Shown: in pieces, positions 25,949 through 34,013 of the stretch | Position numbering within the stretch: position 1 is the stretch's first letter | Layout of the letters: every line of letters starts with the position of its first letter | Source: JBCAWW01 sp045106675 | GTDB taxonomy: Bacteria; Bacteroidota; Bacteroidia; J057 | Length of the DNA stretch: 58,564 nucleotides | Assembly (NCBI GenBank): GCA_045106675.1 | Contig: JBGCFA010000077.1 | Coordinates: forward strand, 1-58,564 | Direction: 5' to 3' | Made by a program: the position numbers and the translations under genes | The notes under the pieces: generated by a model | Databases searched by the model: none | What the model was told of the DNA's origin: nothing | The model's input: the letters and a program-made list of their open reading frames with translations, nothing else

Positions 25949-26910
25949 ATAGCTTCCCAGATCGCATCGACAAAATATTCGCGATGGTCTTGATAGTTAG
26001 GTCCTAACTTAAATCCACTAGATAGGGCGAGGTCTTCCATCATCCTGAAATCATACTTTTGTGATAATTCGGTCCAGATGGGTTCCCAGGCTTCGAAATG
26101 ATAAGTTCTTTCTAGGGCTTCAATCCATATCTGTTGCTTACGCTTACTGACGATATAGGAACGTGCTTCTCCACTTAGAGGATCATAAGTCTCCCAATGA
26201 TCAAAGCTATCCAAATCAAAATTACCGCCTAATTCACGGTTGATTCGCTCTAGTAGATTGATATTGAATGCTTTGGTGATACCCGTTTTGTCATTGTAGG
26301 CTTCCAAAATCACAGCCGGTTCCTTTTTGAGGTCGAGTCCAATCAGCAGTAAATCTCCTTTGTTGAGGTGACTACGTAAGCCTTGGAGAAAACTAATGGC
26401 TTGCTCCCGCTGAAAATTGCCAAGATTAGAACCTAGAAAAAGCACCACTTTACGCTTTTGCTCTTTTTGTTGCTCTAATTGTTCTAGCGCACTAAAGTAC
26501 TCCGCTTCAAGTGGCTGGATGTTGAGCTTTGGAAAGTCTTGCTTTAATCCAGCCGTGAGTTTTTGCAGAGCATCTCCAGAGATATCAATCGGTAGATATT
26601 CAAATTGGGCTCCTGCTTGTAAAAAATGTTCGAGTAAAAGGCGGGTCTTTAAACCGTCGCCTGCTCCAAATTCGATCAATTGAAAATCGTTGCCATCGGT
26701 AGCAAATTGCTCCAAGAGATCGCCGCGATATTTTTCAAATATTTCGTATTCAGCATTGGTGAGGTAGTAAGAATCCATCCGCATGATCTGGCGGAAGAGT
26801 TCGCTGCCTTTGGCATCATAAAAATAGCGAGAAGAAAGCCTTTTGGGATATTTACTTAAGCCTTCATCTATATGCTGAGCAAATGCTGAAATTTGAGTTT
26901 GAGTGGGCAT
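25945..26910 (-). CDS. egtD: L-histidine N-alpha-methyltransferase EgtD
   Basis: SAM-dependent methyltransferase that trimethylates histidine to hercynine, the first step of ergothioneine synthesis. The family N-terminus SSRYFYDAKGSELFRQIM and YYLTNAEYEIFEKY are clear, followed by the SAM motif LIEFGAGDGLKTRLLLEHF and LFLGSNLGNF. Length (321) matches characterised EgtD. It lies 15 bases after egtB in the same direction and its 3' end overlaps the zinc-finger gene on the other strand, so the two operons are arranged tail to tail. Confidence 0.95.
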   Translation of the reverse strand: MPTQTQISAFAQHIDEGLSKYPKRLSSRYFYDAKGSELFRQIMRMDSYYLTNAEYEIFEKYRGDLLEQFATDGNDFQLIEFGAGDGLKTRLLLEHFLQAGAQFEYLPIDISGDALQKLTAGLKQDFPKLNIQPLEAEYFSALEQLEQQKEQKRKVVLFLGSNLGNFQREQAISFLQGLRSHLNKGDLLLIGLDLKKEPAVILEAYNDKTGITKAFNINLLERINRELGGNFDLDSFDHWETYDPLSGEARSYIVSKRKQQIWIEALERTYHFEAWEPIWTELSQKYDFRMMEDLALSSGFKLGPNYQDHREYFVDAIWEAI

Positions 26911-26925
26911 TTTGAATGTTTGTTG

Positions 26926-28194
26926 TTATAGAGTTTCTGCCAAGCGTAATCCAGTATAATGCCAACGCATTTCGGCTTGGAAGAAGTTGCGATAAGTAGG
27001 TCTGATGTGATCACGAGGCGTCGCACAAGAGCCTCCTTTCAAGACCATTTGGTTAATCATGAACTTACCGTTGTACTCCCCAAGCGTTCCCGCAGGGGCC
27101 TCATAACGAGGGTAGGGGAGGTATGCACTTTGAGTCCACTCCCAGCAGTCACCATAAAACTGATGATCTCTGCCTTGACGAGCGATGGGACGAAACAATT
27201 CTTTATCAACCAAATTGGCTACTTCGGGAATGCTAGGTGCGTGTTGTAAACAAGCGGCTTCCCATTCAAATTCAGTGGGTAGACGTAATCCCTTCCATTT
27301 AGCGAAAGCCTGTGCCTCATAATAACTGATATGGGTTACGGGCGCATTGAGATCTAGGGCGTGCATGCCTTGCATCGAAAACTGTTGCCATTGGCCATCT
27401 ACCTTAAACCAGTACATGGGGCTGTCGATCTGATTTTCGTTGACCCAACGCCAGCCTTCTTCTAGCCAATGCTGATAATCAGTATAGGCCCCGTCCTCGA
27501 CGAACGCTAAAAATTCAGCGTTCGTGATCAAACGATCCATAATACGATAAGGCTCCAAAAAGACCCTATGCTTGCCGCCTTCATTGTCAAAATGAAAGCC
27601 ATCGCCATTATGCCCTACTTCATAGATTCCTTCAGGCATCTCTAACCAATCGAGACTAGGCGTTCCAGCATGGGCCGCTAAAACCACTCCCTCTTTGTAG
27701 GTCGGAAATAGTGGATTGTGGCCCAGGATATATTGAATATCATAAAACAATAACTCCTGATGCTGCTGCTCATGATGCAAGCCAATCTGTACGATATAGG
27801 CGATCTCCTCGGTGATTTCCACCGTTTGGAGGAGGCGTTCGACATGGCGCTCCACATACTCACGATAAGCATAGACATTGTCTACGGTAGGACGAGTCAA
27901 ATTGCCTCGGTCTGAGCGATGCACTCTTTCGCCTGCTCCTTCATAATAACTATTGAAAACATAGGCGTAACGAGGGTGAAATAATTCATAACCCTCCATA
28001 AATGCTTGCAAAAGAAATGTCTCAAAAAACCAAGTAGTATGCCCTAGATGCCATTTAGGCGGGCTAACGAACACTACCGGTTGTGCGACATAATCTTCCT
28101 TTTGTAGGGGAGCACAGATCTTTTTGGATTGTGCCCGAACACGCTGAAAATCAGCAATAAGTTTAATATGTGGTTCCTTTGTAAGGGTGATCAT
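26926..28194 (-). CDS. egtB: Ergothioneine biosynthesis sulfoxide synthase EgtB
   Basis: Non-haem iron enzyme joining hercynine to a thiol (gamma-Glu-Cys or Cys) with O2. The N-terminal DinB-like domain supplies the iron ligands, seen as H49/H52 in PKWHLGHTTWFFE and HHEQQHQEL at 140-148. The C-terminal FGE-sulfatase domain (about 180-422) ends with GGSCATPRDHIRPTYRNFF and RWHYTGLRLAE. Length 422 is typical. No egtC or egtE lies nearby, so either the cysteine-using variant operates or the last steps are encoded elsewhere. A minor module-B-like stretch occurs near 27088-27103. Confidence 0.94.
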   Translation of the reverse strand: MITLTKEPHIKLIADFQRVRAQSKKICAPLQKEDYVAQPVVFVSPPKWHLGHTTWFFETFLLQAFMEGYELFHPRYAYVFNSYYEGAGERVHRSDRGNLTRPTVDNVYAYREYVERHVERLLQTVEITEEIAYIVQIGLHHEQQHQELLFYDIQYILGHNPLFPTYKEGVVLAAHAGTPSLDWLEMPEGIYEVGHNGDGFHFDNEGGKHRVFLEPYRIMDRLITNAEFLAFVEDGAYTDYQHWLEEGWRWVNENQIDSPMYWFKVDGQWQQFSMQGMHALDLNAPVTHISYYEAQAFAKWKGLRLPTEFEWEAACLQHAPSIPEVANLVDKELFRPIARQGRDHQFYGDCWEWTQSAYLPYPRYEAPAGTLGEYNGKFMINQMVLKGGSCATPRDHIRPTYRNFFQAEMRWHYTGLRLAETL

Positions 28195-28200
28195 GTATTA

Positions 28201-29154
28201 TTATTCGATTCCTAATTCTTCTCTTAGATGACTGTCAGCCAAATCATGCTGCCCCCAATAAGGGCTCATCAAAGTTTTTTTACGTTTCGCTAGCGTACTG
28301 AGTTCAGACCCATTAAATGGATTGCTAGAAGTCTCCTTCCATCCGGCGATGCGATAGGGCGATGCGGATTCATAGACGACAATGAAACTTCGTTCAATAT
28401 TGTTAAATTCCACGGTATAAACCATTAATTCTGGTCCTTCAAACTCATTGCCTGTATAAGCTTCATTAGTTGCCTTGGCAGATAGAGCTTTCATGGGTTT
28501 GTGTAGCAAACGAGTATAGGTAGCAGATGGATAGAGCTGGATCTTGCCAGTGGGCAGAGCCTCCGGATTGATCCGCAATAGATTCATGATCTCATCTTCC
28601 AACAGTAAGTCTGGAGCTACGGTAAAATCCTGATCCGCCTCCTGTTCAAAGTAAGATCGTACTTCTACCTCATAGCCTTTACCCTTTCGATTGAGCTGCA
28701 TAAAGCTTTGCCCACACCAATCTTGAGCCGAGAAAGTAACTTTCAAGGCATGAGGATATTTGCGCGTATCTACCGGATTGAATACCGAAGTCATCAATGC
28801 ATAATCATAAATGCCAGTCGTAAACTTGCGTAAATGATTAGTCTTGAGGATTTTGGTAGAACTCTTGCTTTGGTAAGATTCGTTTTTGACTTGTTTGTCA
28901 GTCAAAAAATCCTCTGTTACAAAAACCAAAACAGCATAGCCCGGATGGATTTCGCCATAGCGGGATTGCTGTAAATCATAGCTATTTACCTCAGCTTTGC
29001 CTTGATACCAATAGGGATCGAGATCTCCGCTGCTACGATTGGCAGTAGCGATTGCAGCTACATCGCTATTCGCGGAACGCTGCGACTGATCTTGCGGTTG
29101 GCAAGCGGTGAGTGCGAAGCCTAATGCTAGGCTAAAAAATGTAAGTTTGTACAT
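28201..29154 (-). CDS. Conserved-looking lipoprotein in the ergothioneine operon
   Basis: 317 residues with a lipoprotein signal (lipobox LTAC, Cys near 18), so membrane-anchored. The mature part starts LDPYWYQGKAEVNSYDLQQS and includes WCGQSFMQLNRKGKGYEVEV. It is soluble and beta-rich by eye; I cannot assign a family with confidence. It begins 7 bases before the DUF427 stop (29162) and ends 6 bases before egtB, so all four genes form one transcript. Residues near QRSANSDV in the low-complexity linker are encoded by a copy of module B (29064-29084). A link to ergothioneine is inferred only from position. Confidence 0.75.
   Translation of the reverse strand: MYKLTFFSLALGFALTACQPQDQSQRSANSDVAAIATANRSSGDLDPYWYQGKAEVNSYDLQQSRYGEIHPGYAVLVFVTEDFLTDKQVKNESYQSKSSTKILKTNHLRKFTTGIYDYALMTSVFNPVDTRKYPHALKVTFSAQDWCGQSFMQLNRKGKGYEVEVRSYFEQEADQDFTVAPDLLLEDEIMNLLRINPEALPTGKIQLYPSATYTRLLHKPMKALSAKATNEAYTGNEFEGPELMVYTVEFNNIERSFIVVYESASPYRIAGWKETSSNPFNGSELSTLAKRKKTLMSPYWGQHDLADSHLREELGIE
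29064..29084. repeat. Module B copy inside lipoprotein gene
   Basis: CGCTATTCGCGGAACGCTGCG lies within the linker after the lipobox. Its first 16 bases are identical to the reverse complement of 32162-32177, marking a CTATTCGCGG sub-variant of the repeat. Confidence 0.6.
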
Positions 29155-29161
29155 TCTGTGC

Positions 29162-29443
29162 TTATTGAACCACTTCTACCCCTTTCCAGAAAGCTACGTA
29201 TCCTTCAATATGTTTGGCGGCATCTTTGGTCGCTGGATAAAACCAAGCGGCATTTTGATTGATACTACCTTCTACTTCAACATGATAATAAGAAGCCTTG
29301 CCTTTCCAAGGGCACATGGATGCGTGGTCGCTTTCACGGAAGAAATCTTTCTTCACAGAATCAATGGGGAAATAGTGATTTCCTTCGACAATTTTGGTCT
29401 GATCGCTCTCGGCGACAACTTGATTATTCCAGATCGCTTTCAT
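29162..29443 (-). CDS. DUF427 domain protein
   Basis: 93 residues, a full single DUF427 domain: KAIWNNQVVAESDQTKIVEG, NHYFPIDSVKKDFF, SMCPWKGKASYYHVEVEG and AAWFYPATKDAAKHIEGYVAF. The CPWKG motif is the family signature. DUF427 is a small beta fold of no established biochemical role. It is the first gene of the minus-strand run that continues into the lipoprotein, egtB and egtD. Confidence 0.92.
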   Translation of the reverse strand: MKAIWNNQVVAESDQTKIVEGNHYFPIDSVKKDFFRESDHASMCPWKGKASYYHVEVEGSINQNAAWFYPATKDAAKHIEGYVAFWKGVEVVQ

Positions 29444-29482
29444 TTCTATAGTTTTTTATTAATTCAACTAAGTATTTTACCT

Positions 29483-29490
29483 TAATTTTG
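29483..29490 (+). promoter_or_regulatory. Candidate -7 element for the bestrophin gene
   Basis: TAATTTTG matches the Bacteroidota TAnnTTTG box exactly and lies 33 bases before the start codon. No TTG-type -33 box is seen at the right distance, so support is weak. Confidence 0.3.
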
Positions 29491-29522
29491 GACTAAATGT
29501 TTTCGAATCGGGCATTCTACAT

Positions 29523-30470
29523 ATGATTAATTACAACAGCAAAAATTGGTTTGAGGCGATTAGCCATTTCCGGAGGAGTTATGTTATCCGTCGTACTGTC
29601 CGTATGGTGTTTATCGTAGGACTTTATACAGTCTTTTTGGCAGTTGCGGATTGGATGTTTCACAATCATCCTGAAATGGTCCCCTTGGAACTCAGCATTG
29701 AAGTTGAGCCTTCTATTTTTACCCTCTTGGGTGTCTTTTTGTCCTTGTTGTTGGTCTTTCGTACCAACTCTGCTTATGATCGTTGGTGGGACGGTCGCAA
29801 ACAGTGGGGGGCGCTGATCAATCATACGCGTGGTCTGGCAGTATTGGTCAATGGTATGACCCGCAAAGAAGATTCCTCGAATCGCCGCTTTTTCGCAAAT
29901 GCGATTTCTGCTTATGTGTTGGCTTTGAGTGATCATCTCCGTAACAAATCCAATCATGATCTGATTTTACGTTATTCTGAGGAAGAAATAGGTGATTTAC
30001 GTCAACTGGCCCATGTGCCCAACAAAATCGTCAATGATATGTGGAGCCGTATCGAGAGTATGTACGCAGATGGCTTCATCGATGGATTTCAATTGACTAC
30101 TCTTAAGCCCGAAACGCAATCCTTTCTTGATATCCAAGGCGCCTGCGAACGTATCAAAGCTACTCCTATCCCTTTCGCTCATAATTTCTTTATCAAACTG
30201 TTTATCCTCGCATATTGCTTATTGGTACCATTTGCGATGATTCCTATGGTCGGATTTTATAGTATTCCGCTGAGTATGTTTGTCGCCTACGCGCTAGTTG
30301 GTATCGAATATATCTCTGTGGAGATCGAAGAACCCTTTGGATTAGACTGTAATGATCTTCCGACCCATAATCTTGCACTAAAAATTGAGAAAAATGTCCA
30401 TGAAATCCTCAGTGTTGAGCTAGATCGACAAGAGAATGAACAGAAAGAACAATACATTGTGATTAGCTAA
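29523..30470 (+). CDS. Bestrophin-family ion channel protein
   Basis: 315 residues with the bestrophin hallmark stretch LLVFRTNSAYDRWWDGRKQW and four hydrophobic helices (about 22-45, 60-80, 210-235, 238-260). PLSMFVAYALVGIEYISVEI and EEPFGLDCNDLP form the C-terminal signature (the FGxDxxDLP element). Bacterial homologues form pentameric channels, reported as cation-selective, whereas animal ones conduct chloride. It is transcribed away from the DUF427/egt run. Confidence 0.92.
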   Translation: MINYNSKNWFEAISHFRRSYVIRRTVRMVFIVGLYTVFLAVADWMFHNHPEMVPLELSIEVEPSIFTLLGVFLSLLLVFRTNSAYDRWWDGRKQWGALINHTRGLAVLVNGMTRKEDSSNRRFFANAISAYVLALSDHLRNKSNHDLILRYSEEEIGDLRQLAHVPNKIVNDMWSRIESMYADGFIDGFQLTTLKPETQSFLDIQGACERIKATPIPFAHNFFIKLFILAYCLLVPFAMIPMVGFYSIPLSMFVAYALVGIEYISVEIEEPFGLDCNDLPTHNLALKIEKNVHEILSVELDRQENEQKEQYIVIS

Positions 30471-30535
30471 GGAATGTTTGAATTTATCATACAGCTATCC
30501 ATATACTTAAGAATCCAACCCTACACTAATTCCCA

Positions 30536-31993
30536 TTGAGCTTATTTAAACGCTTGGCCGGGCAAACGGCTGTTTACGGTATTAGTTCCATATTGGGGAG
30601 AGTGCTCAATTTGATTTTGACGCCCCTCTATACCTCCGCTGGTATGTTTAGCCCAGAGGAATATGGCATTTTCGTAGATATCTATTCCCAAGTTGCTATT
30701 GTCATCATTATTTTAACTTTTGGGATGGAGACGACCTTCTTTCGCTTTGCGCAAGATCATGAAGATGAAAAAAAGGTGTATGGGCAGGCCTTTATGTGGG
30801 TGAGTTTGTTGGGAGGTGCATTTCTTCTTTTTGGACTCTTGGGGAGGCAATGGATCGCAAGTGGTCTTGGCTATGGCAATCATCCCGAATGGATTGCCAT
30901 GACGATCTCTGTGGTCTTCCTAGATGCAATCTTGGCTTTACCGATGGCTCGTTTACGTTACAAAGATAAGGTCATGCGTTTTGCCATGATCAATCTGGTT
31001 ACCATCGTTTTGACAGTCATCCTTAACCTCGCCTTTCTTTTTGGAATCGAAGTAGACCTCACCTATGTTTTTCTTGCGAATCTAATTGCTTCAAGCGTAA
31101 AGGCGACTCTTGCATTTTGGGGCAATCTACCAGCATTTCTAAAGCCGGACTCCGCCTTCATGAAGGAGTTGGGTCATTATGGTTTTTTCATCATGTTGGC
31201 GGGGGTAGCGGGAATGTTGACGCAGATGTTAGACCGTATTATGTTGACACGTCTCTGGGATACCGGGGCCATTTTTGAAGAAATTTCCCGCACTGGAGCA
31301 GAAATGACGGGACTCTATGGGGCAGCTTATAAAGTCGCGATATTGATCCAATTAGCGACCCAAGCGTTCCGCTACGCGGTCGAACCCTTCTACTTTAAAG
31401 AGGCCAAAGCCAAAGACTCCCCCGAAACTTTCGCCAAGGTCTTTCACTATTATCTGATCGCTGCTTTGATTGGCTTTTTGATTTTGGCTTCCTTCACGAG
31501 GGAGATCGTGACTTTCCAGATTGCCGGTTATAGTTTTATTGGCGAAGCATATTGGGGTGCGCTACCCGTCGTGCCGATCCTCTTATTGGCCTATGTGTTC
31601 AACGGCGCTTTTGTCAACCTTTCCATCTGGTTCAAAATCAGTAAACAAGTACGCTTTGCCATCCTCTTTACGGGTGTTGGGCTTGTGATTGTCCTCTTTG
31701 GCAACCTTGCTACCATTTCTACTTATGGCTATTATGGTAGTGCTTGGACGACTTTGGTCGCCTTTGCAGTGATGAGCGTATTGGTCTACTTTGTCGGACA
31801 GCGATATTATCCGATTCCTTATCGGATGGGCCGATTGTTGGCTTATTTGGGCTTGGTAGTCGCTGCTTATTTCTTCAATCGTTGGATAGGGCCAACTGAT
31901 GGTTATTATCTTAGTTTTGTGATCAAAGCGGCTGTCTGTCTCCTCGCTATTGGAGGCATTTTTGCGGCTGAGAAGTATAAGTCGGTATTTTAA
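30536..31993 (+). CDS. Polysaccharide/lipid-linked oligosaccharide flippase (MOP superfamily)
   Basis: 485 residues with 12-14 membrane helices, starting SLFKRLAGQTAVYGISSILG, the usual opening of Wzx-like exporters. The protein should move a lipid-linked sugar or teichoic-type precursor across the inner membrane. The start is TTG at 30536: the next in-frame ATG is 36 codons in and would cut off the conserved N-terminal helix. RYAVEPFYFKEAK is a conserved flippase motif; its beginning (QAFRYAV) is encoded by a module B variant (31364-31379). There are no neighbouring glycosyltransferases, so the substrate is unknown. Confidence 0.9.
   Translation: MSLFKRLAGQTAVYGISSILGRVLNLILTPLYTSAGMFSPEEYGIFVDIYSQVAIVIIILTFGMETTFFRFAQDHEDEKKVYGQAFMWVSLLGGAFLLFGLLGRQWIASGLGYGNHPEWIAMTISVVFLDAILALPMARLRYKDKVMRFAMINLVTIVLTVILNLAFLFGIEVDLTYVFLANLIASSVKATLAFWGNLPAFLKPDSAFMKELGHYGFFIMLAGVAGMLTQMLDRIMLTRLWDTGAIFEEISRTGAEMTGLYGAAYKVAILIQLATQAFRYAVEPFYFKEAKAKDSPETFAKVFHYYLIAALIGFLILASFTREIVTFQIAGYSFIGEAYWGALPVVPILLLAYVFNGAFVNLSIWFKISKQVRFAILFTGVGLVIVLFGNLATISTYGYYGSAWTTLVAFAVMSVLVYFVGQRYYPIPYRMGRLLAYLGLVVAAYFFNRWIGPTDGYYLSFVIKAAVCLLAIGGIFAAEKYKSVF
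31364..31379. repeat. Module B variant inside flippase gene
   Basis: GCGTTCCGCTACGCGG; its reverse complement shares the 13 bases CGCGTAGCGGAAC with 53853-53865 in the patatin gene. Confidence 0.5.
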
Positions 31994-31999
31994 AGTAGC

Positions 32000-32019
32000 C
32001 AGCGGTTTGCAAACCGCTG
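32000..32019. repeat. 20-base perfect TTGCAA palindrome after flippase stop (module A)
   Basis: CAGCGGTTTGCAAACCGCTG begins 6 bases after the stop codon. No T-tract follows, so it is not a classical terminator, although it could stabilise the 3' end of the message. Confidence 0.75.
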
Positions 32020-32040
32020 TTACGTTCGAAAGCATTTTTC

Positions 32041-32057
32041 TTCAATATTGGATATTC
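32041..32057. repeat. Module C copy (minus orientation)
   Basis: TTCAATATTGGATATTC, reverse complement GAATATCCAATATTGAA, matches the element also found at 44375-44400, 51608-51637 and 53997-54032. It sits 10 bases from a module B copy. Confidence 0.55.
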
Positions 32058-32066
32058 TTTACTCTT

Positions 32067-32081
32067 GCTTCGCGGAACGCG
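32067..32081. repeat. Module B copy
   Basis: GCTTCGCGGAACGCG, in the space between convergent genes and directly left of the long terminator hairpin. The inverted partner is at 32162-32178. Confidence 0.65.
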
Positions 32082-32090
32082 AGAAACAAA

Positions 32091-32137
32091 AACGCAAACA
32101 GGCTTCTATGCATAATGCTTAGAAGCCTGTTTGCGTT
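32091..32137 (-). terminator. Long perfect terminator hairpin between convergent genes
   Basis: 18-base perfect stem: left arm AACGCAAACAGGCTTCTA, right arm TAGAAGCCTGTTTGCGTT, 11-base loop. On the minus strand it is followed by TTTTTGTTTCTC, so it mainly ends the 32196-33008 gene. It is flanked by inverted module B copies. Confidence 0.85.
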
Positions 32138-32161
32138 AAACGGCCTATGGCCAAGTGACAT

Positions 32162-32178
32162 CGTTCCGCGAATAGCGG
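32162..32178. repeat. Module B copy, inverted
   Basis: CGTTCCGCGAATAGCGG, inverted relative to 32067-32081, and identical over 16 bases to the copy at 29064-29079. Confidence 0.6.
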
Positions 32179-32195
32179 TAAATATCTAAAAGCTA

Positions 32196-33008
32196 CTATT
32201 TATTCATCAACCTTTGATACTTCCTACGATCGAGTCCAATGGCCAAGATGCGCACAGAGTCTCGGTTGTGAAGGTGTGAGCGCCAAGGGACCATTGCGTA
32301 GGCCGAGAGACTTTCGCCTGTATAAGCATCACAATTGACTAGATAGCGAGCCGACATTTTTTCGCCTTGTACGATATGAAAATACTCTTGTAGGTAAAAA
32401 TCTGTAGAACCCGTCTTGCGTTCGATAGCAGATTGCAGTGTTAGTTGCAAAGAATCTAGATCGGTATTCCAAGGCAGATTGTTGAGGTTGAGCATGAAAA
32501 ATCCATCGTATTCATATTGCTTTACGTCCTCGTACCAGTATATCTCAGGGCTGCTACTGAGCGTGTTTACTGCTTTTTTGAGAACGTTCAGGTCACCGAA
32601 AGAAATGCGAGACCAAGATATTGAATTAGCCTGATTTTTCAGTCGCTCAAAATTTTCGGGAAAGAAATGATAACTCCTTCCTTCGATGGTAACATATCCA
32701 CAGTGTAGATTAAGTAGGACAGTTTTGACTAGTTGCTTGTCCTGATAAAACTTCAGTGAATAATGGTAATCACAATCATCTTCAAAGGTTGGCTCAAAGT
32801 CCCATTCAGATTGTAGGTCGTTTAGCAAACTTTTGTTTGTCGTAATGAAAGTCCCCAGTTCTTGTTGCATGGGGATCAATTGATAATTGTGCAAAGGAAC
32901 GCCTACGAGGGCCCATTTGCCTTTTTGAAGGGCTAGGTCTCCGAGGATATTTTTTGCGGTAATGAGGTTAGCAGAGAGCAGGAACGCCAGAAATATAATA
33001 AATCGCAT
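32196..33008 (-). CDS. Secreted protein of unknown function
   Basis: 270 residues with a signal peptide (MRFIIFLAFLLSANLITA). Product not recognised. The mature protein is mixed alpha/beta with many aromatic residues; DCDYHYSLKFYQDKQLVKTV and YHFFPENFERLKNQANSIS are typical stretches. There is no lipobox, no sorting domain and no visible catalytic motif. It stands alone, 63 bases downstream of the serine dehydratase gene in the same direction, so cotranscription is possible. The strong hairpin at 32091-32137 closes it. Confidence 0.65.
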   Translation of the reverse strand: MRFIIFLAFLLSANLITAKNILGDLALQKGKWALVGVPLHNYQLIPMQQELGTFITTNKSLLNDLQSEWDFEPTFEDDCDYHYSLKFYQDKQLVKTVLLNLHCGYVTIEGRSYHFFPENFERLKNQANSISWSRISFGDLNVLKKAVNTLSSSPEIYWYEDVKQYEYDGFFMLNLNNLPWNTDLDSLQLTLQSAIERKTGSTDFYLQEYFHIVQGEKMSARYLVNCDAYTGESLSAYAMVPWRSHLHNRDSVRILAIGLDRRKYQRLMNK

Positions 33009-33071
33009 AGGATGAAATGTGGTGGTTAGGGAACGTATCTGTGTCCTATAGCCTAATTAGCAAAAGCTGTG

Positions 33072-33965
33072 CTAGTCTTCTCCTTCCTCTACTTCCTTGA
33101 TCAATACCTTCTCTGCAATTGCTTGGGCTGTTGGCGTGCTAGCAATGCCTCCTAAGGCTGTCTCTTTATATTTTTCATCCATCGATGCTCCTACTTCCCC
33201 CATGGCATCGATCACCTCATCTACTGGGATAACAGCGCTATCACCCGCCAATGCAATTTGGGCTGAAGCAAAGGCAATGACTGCCGCAGAACCATTGCGT
33301 TTGACGCAGGGAACTTCAACTAATCCTGCCACAGGATCACAAATCAGACCAAGCATATTCATGATCGTAATGGCTACCGCTTCAAATATCTGATCAAGGT
33401 CTCCTCCGAGCATATAGACGATCGCTCCTGCACCCATCGCAGCGGCGGTACCTGTTTCGGCTTGACAACCGCCCACTGAACCTGCAATAGAGGCTCTCTT
33501 TTCGATGATGAGGGCAATCCCAGCAGCAACTAGCATACTTTCGTAGAGGGTTCGCTTGGGGATCTTATGGAGGGATTCCATGGTCGTCAATACGCCAGGC
33601 ATGATCCCTGAAGCACCGGCCGTTGGGGCAGCCACCACACGTCCCATGCAGCTATTGACTTCTTTGGCGGAGAGGGCAGAAGCGATGAGCATCTGAAACT
33701 CTTTACCCAAAACTGAAATTTCGCAATCGCGCACCTTTTTTGCGCCATTGTTGATCATGCCGCTCAAAGACTGCATATCACGCTCTAGACCCGTCTGCAC
33801 TGCATCTTTCATTACGGCATAGGCTTGCGCTAGCTTATCCCAGATTTCTCGTTCGGCTCGGCCGCGCTCTCTTACTTCGTAATCGAGTACTGGCTGCCAA
33901 ACACTTTCTTGATGCTCAGCTAAATAGCCTCCCCACTCTCCAAAACTGTCAAATAATACTGCCAT
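33072..33965 (-). CDS. sdaAA: L-serine dehydratase, iron-sulfur type, alpha subunit
   Basis: Converts L-serine to pyruvate and ammonia with a [4Fe-4S] cluster. The catalytic-domain motifs are clear: SCMGRVVAAPTAGASGIMPG, IAGSVGGCQAETGTAAAMGA and MLGLICDPVAGLVEVPCVKR, which supply three cluster-ligand cysteines. The 297-residue length is that of a separate alpha subunit; the beta domain is not fused and no beta-subunit gene occurs in this window, so it must be elsewhere if the enzyme is of the two-subunit type. It is followed by the secreted unknown and preceded by the subtilase in the same direction (48-base gap). Confidence 0.93.
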   Translation of the reverse strand: MAVLFDSFGEWGGYLAEHQESVWQPVLDYEVRERGRAEREIWDKLAQAYAVMKDAVQTGLERDMQSLSGMINNGAKKVRDCEISVLGKEFQMLIASALSAKEVNSCMGRVVAAPTAGASGIMPGVLTTMESLHKIPKRTLYESMLVAAGIALIIEKRASIAGSVGGCQAETGTAAAMGAGAIVYMLGGDLDQIFEAVAITIMNMLGLICDPVAGLVEVPCVKRNGSAAVIAFASAQIALAGDSAVIPVDEVIDAMGEVGASMDEKYKETALGGIASTPTAQAIAEKVLIKEVEEGED

Positions 33966-34013
33966 GAGCCTTGAAATTACCTAGATCGAATAATCAATAT
34001 GAAGGGGAATAAA

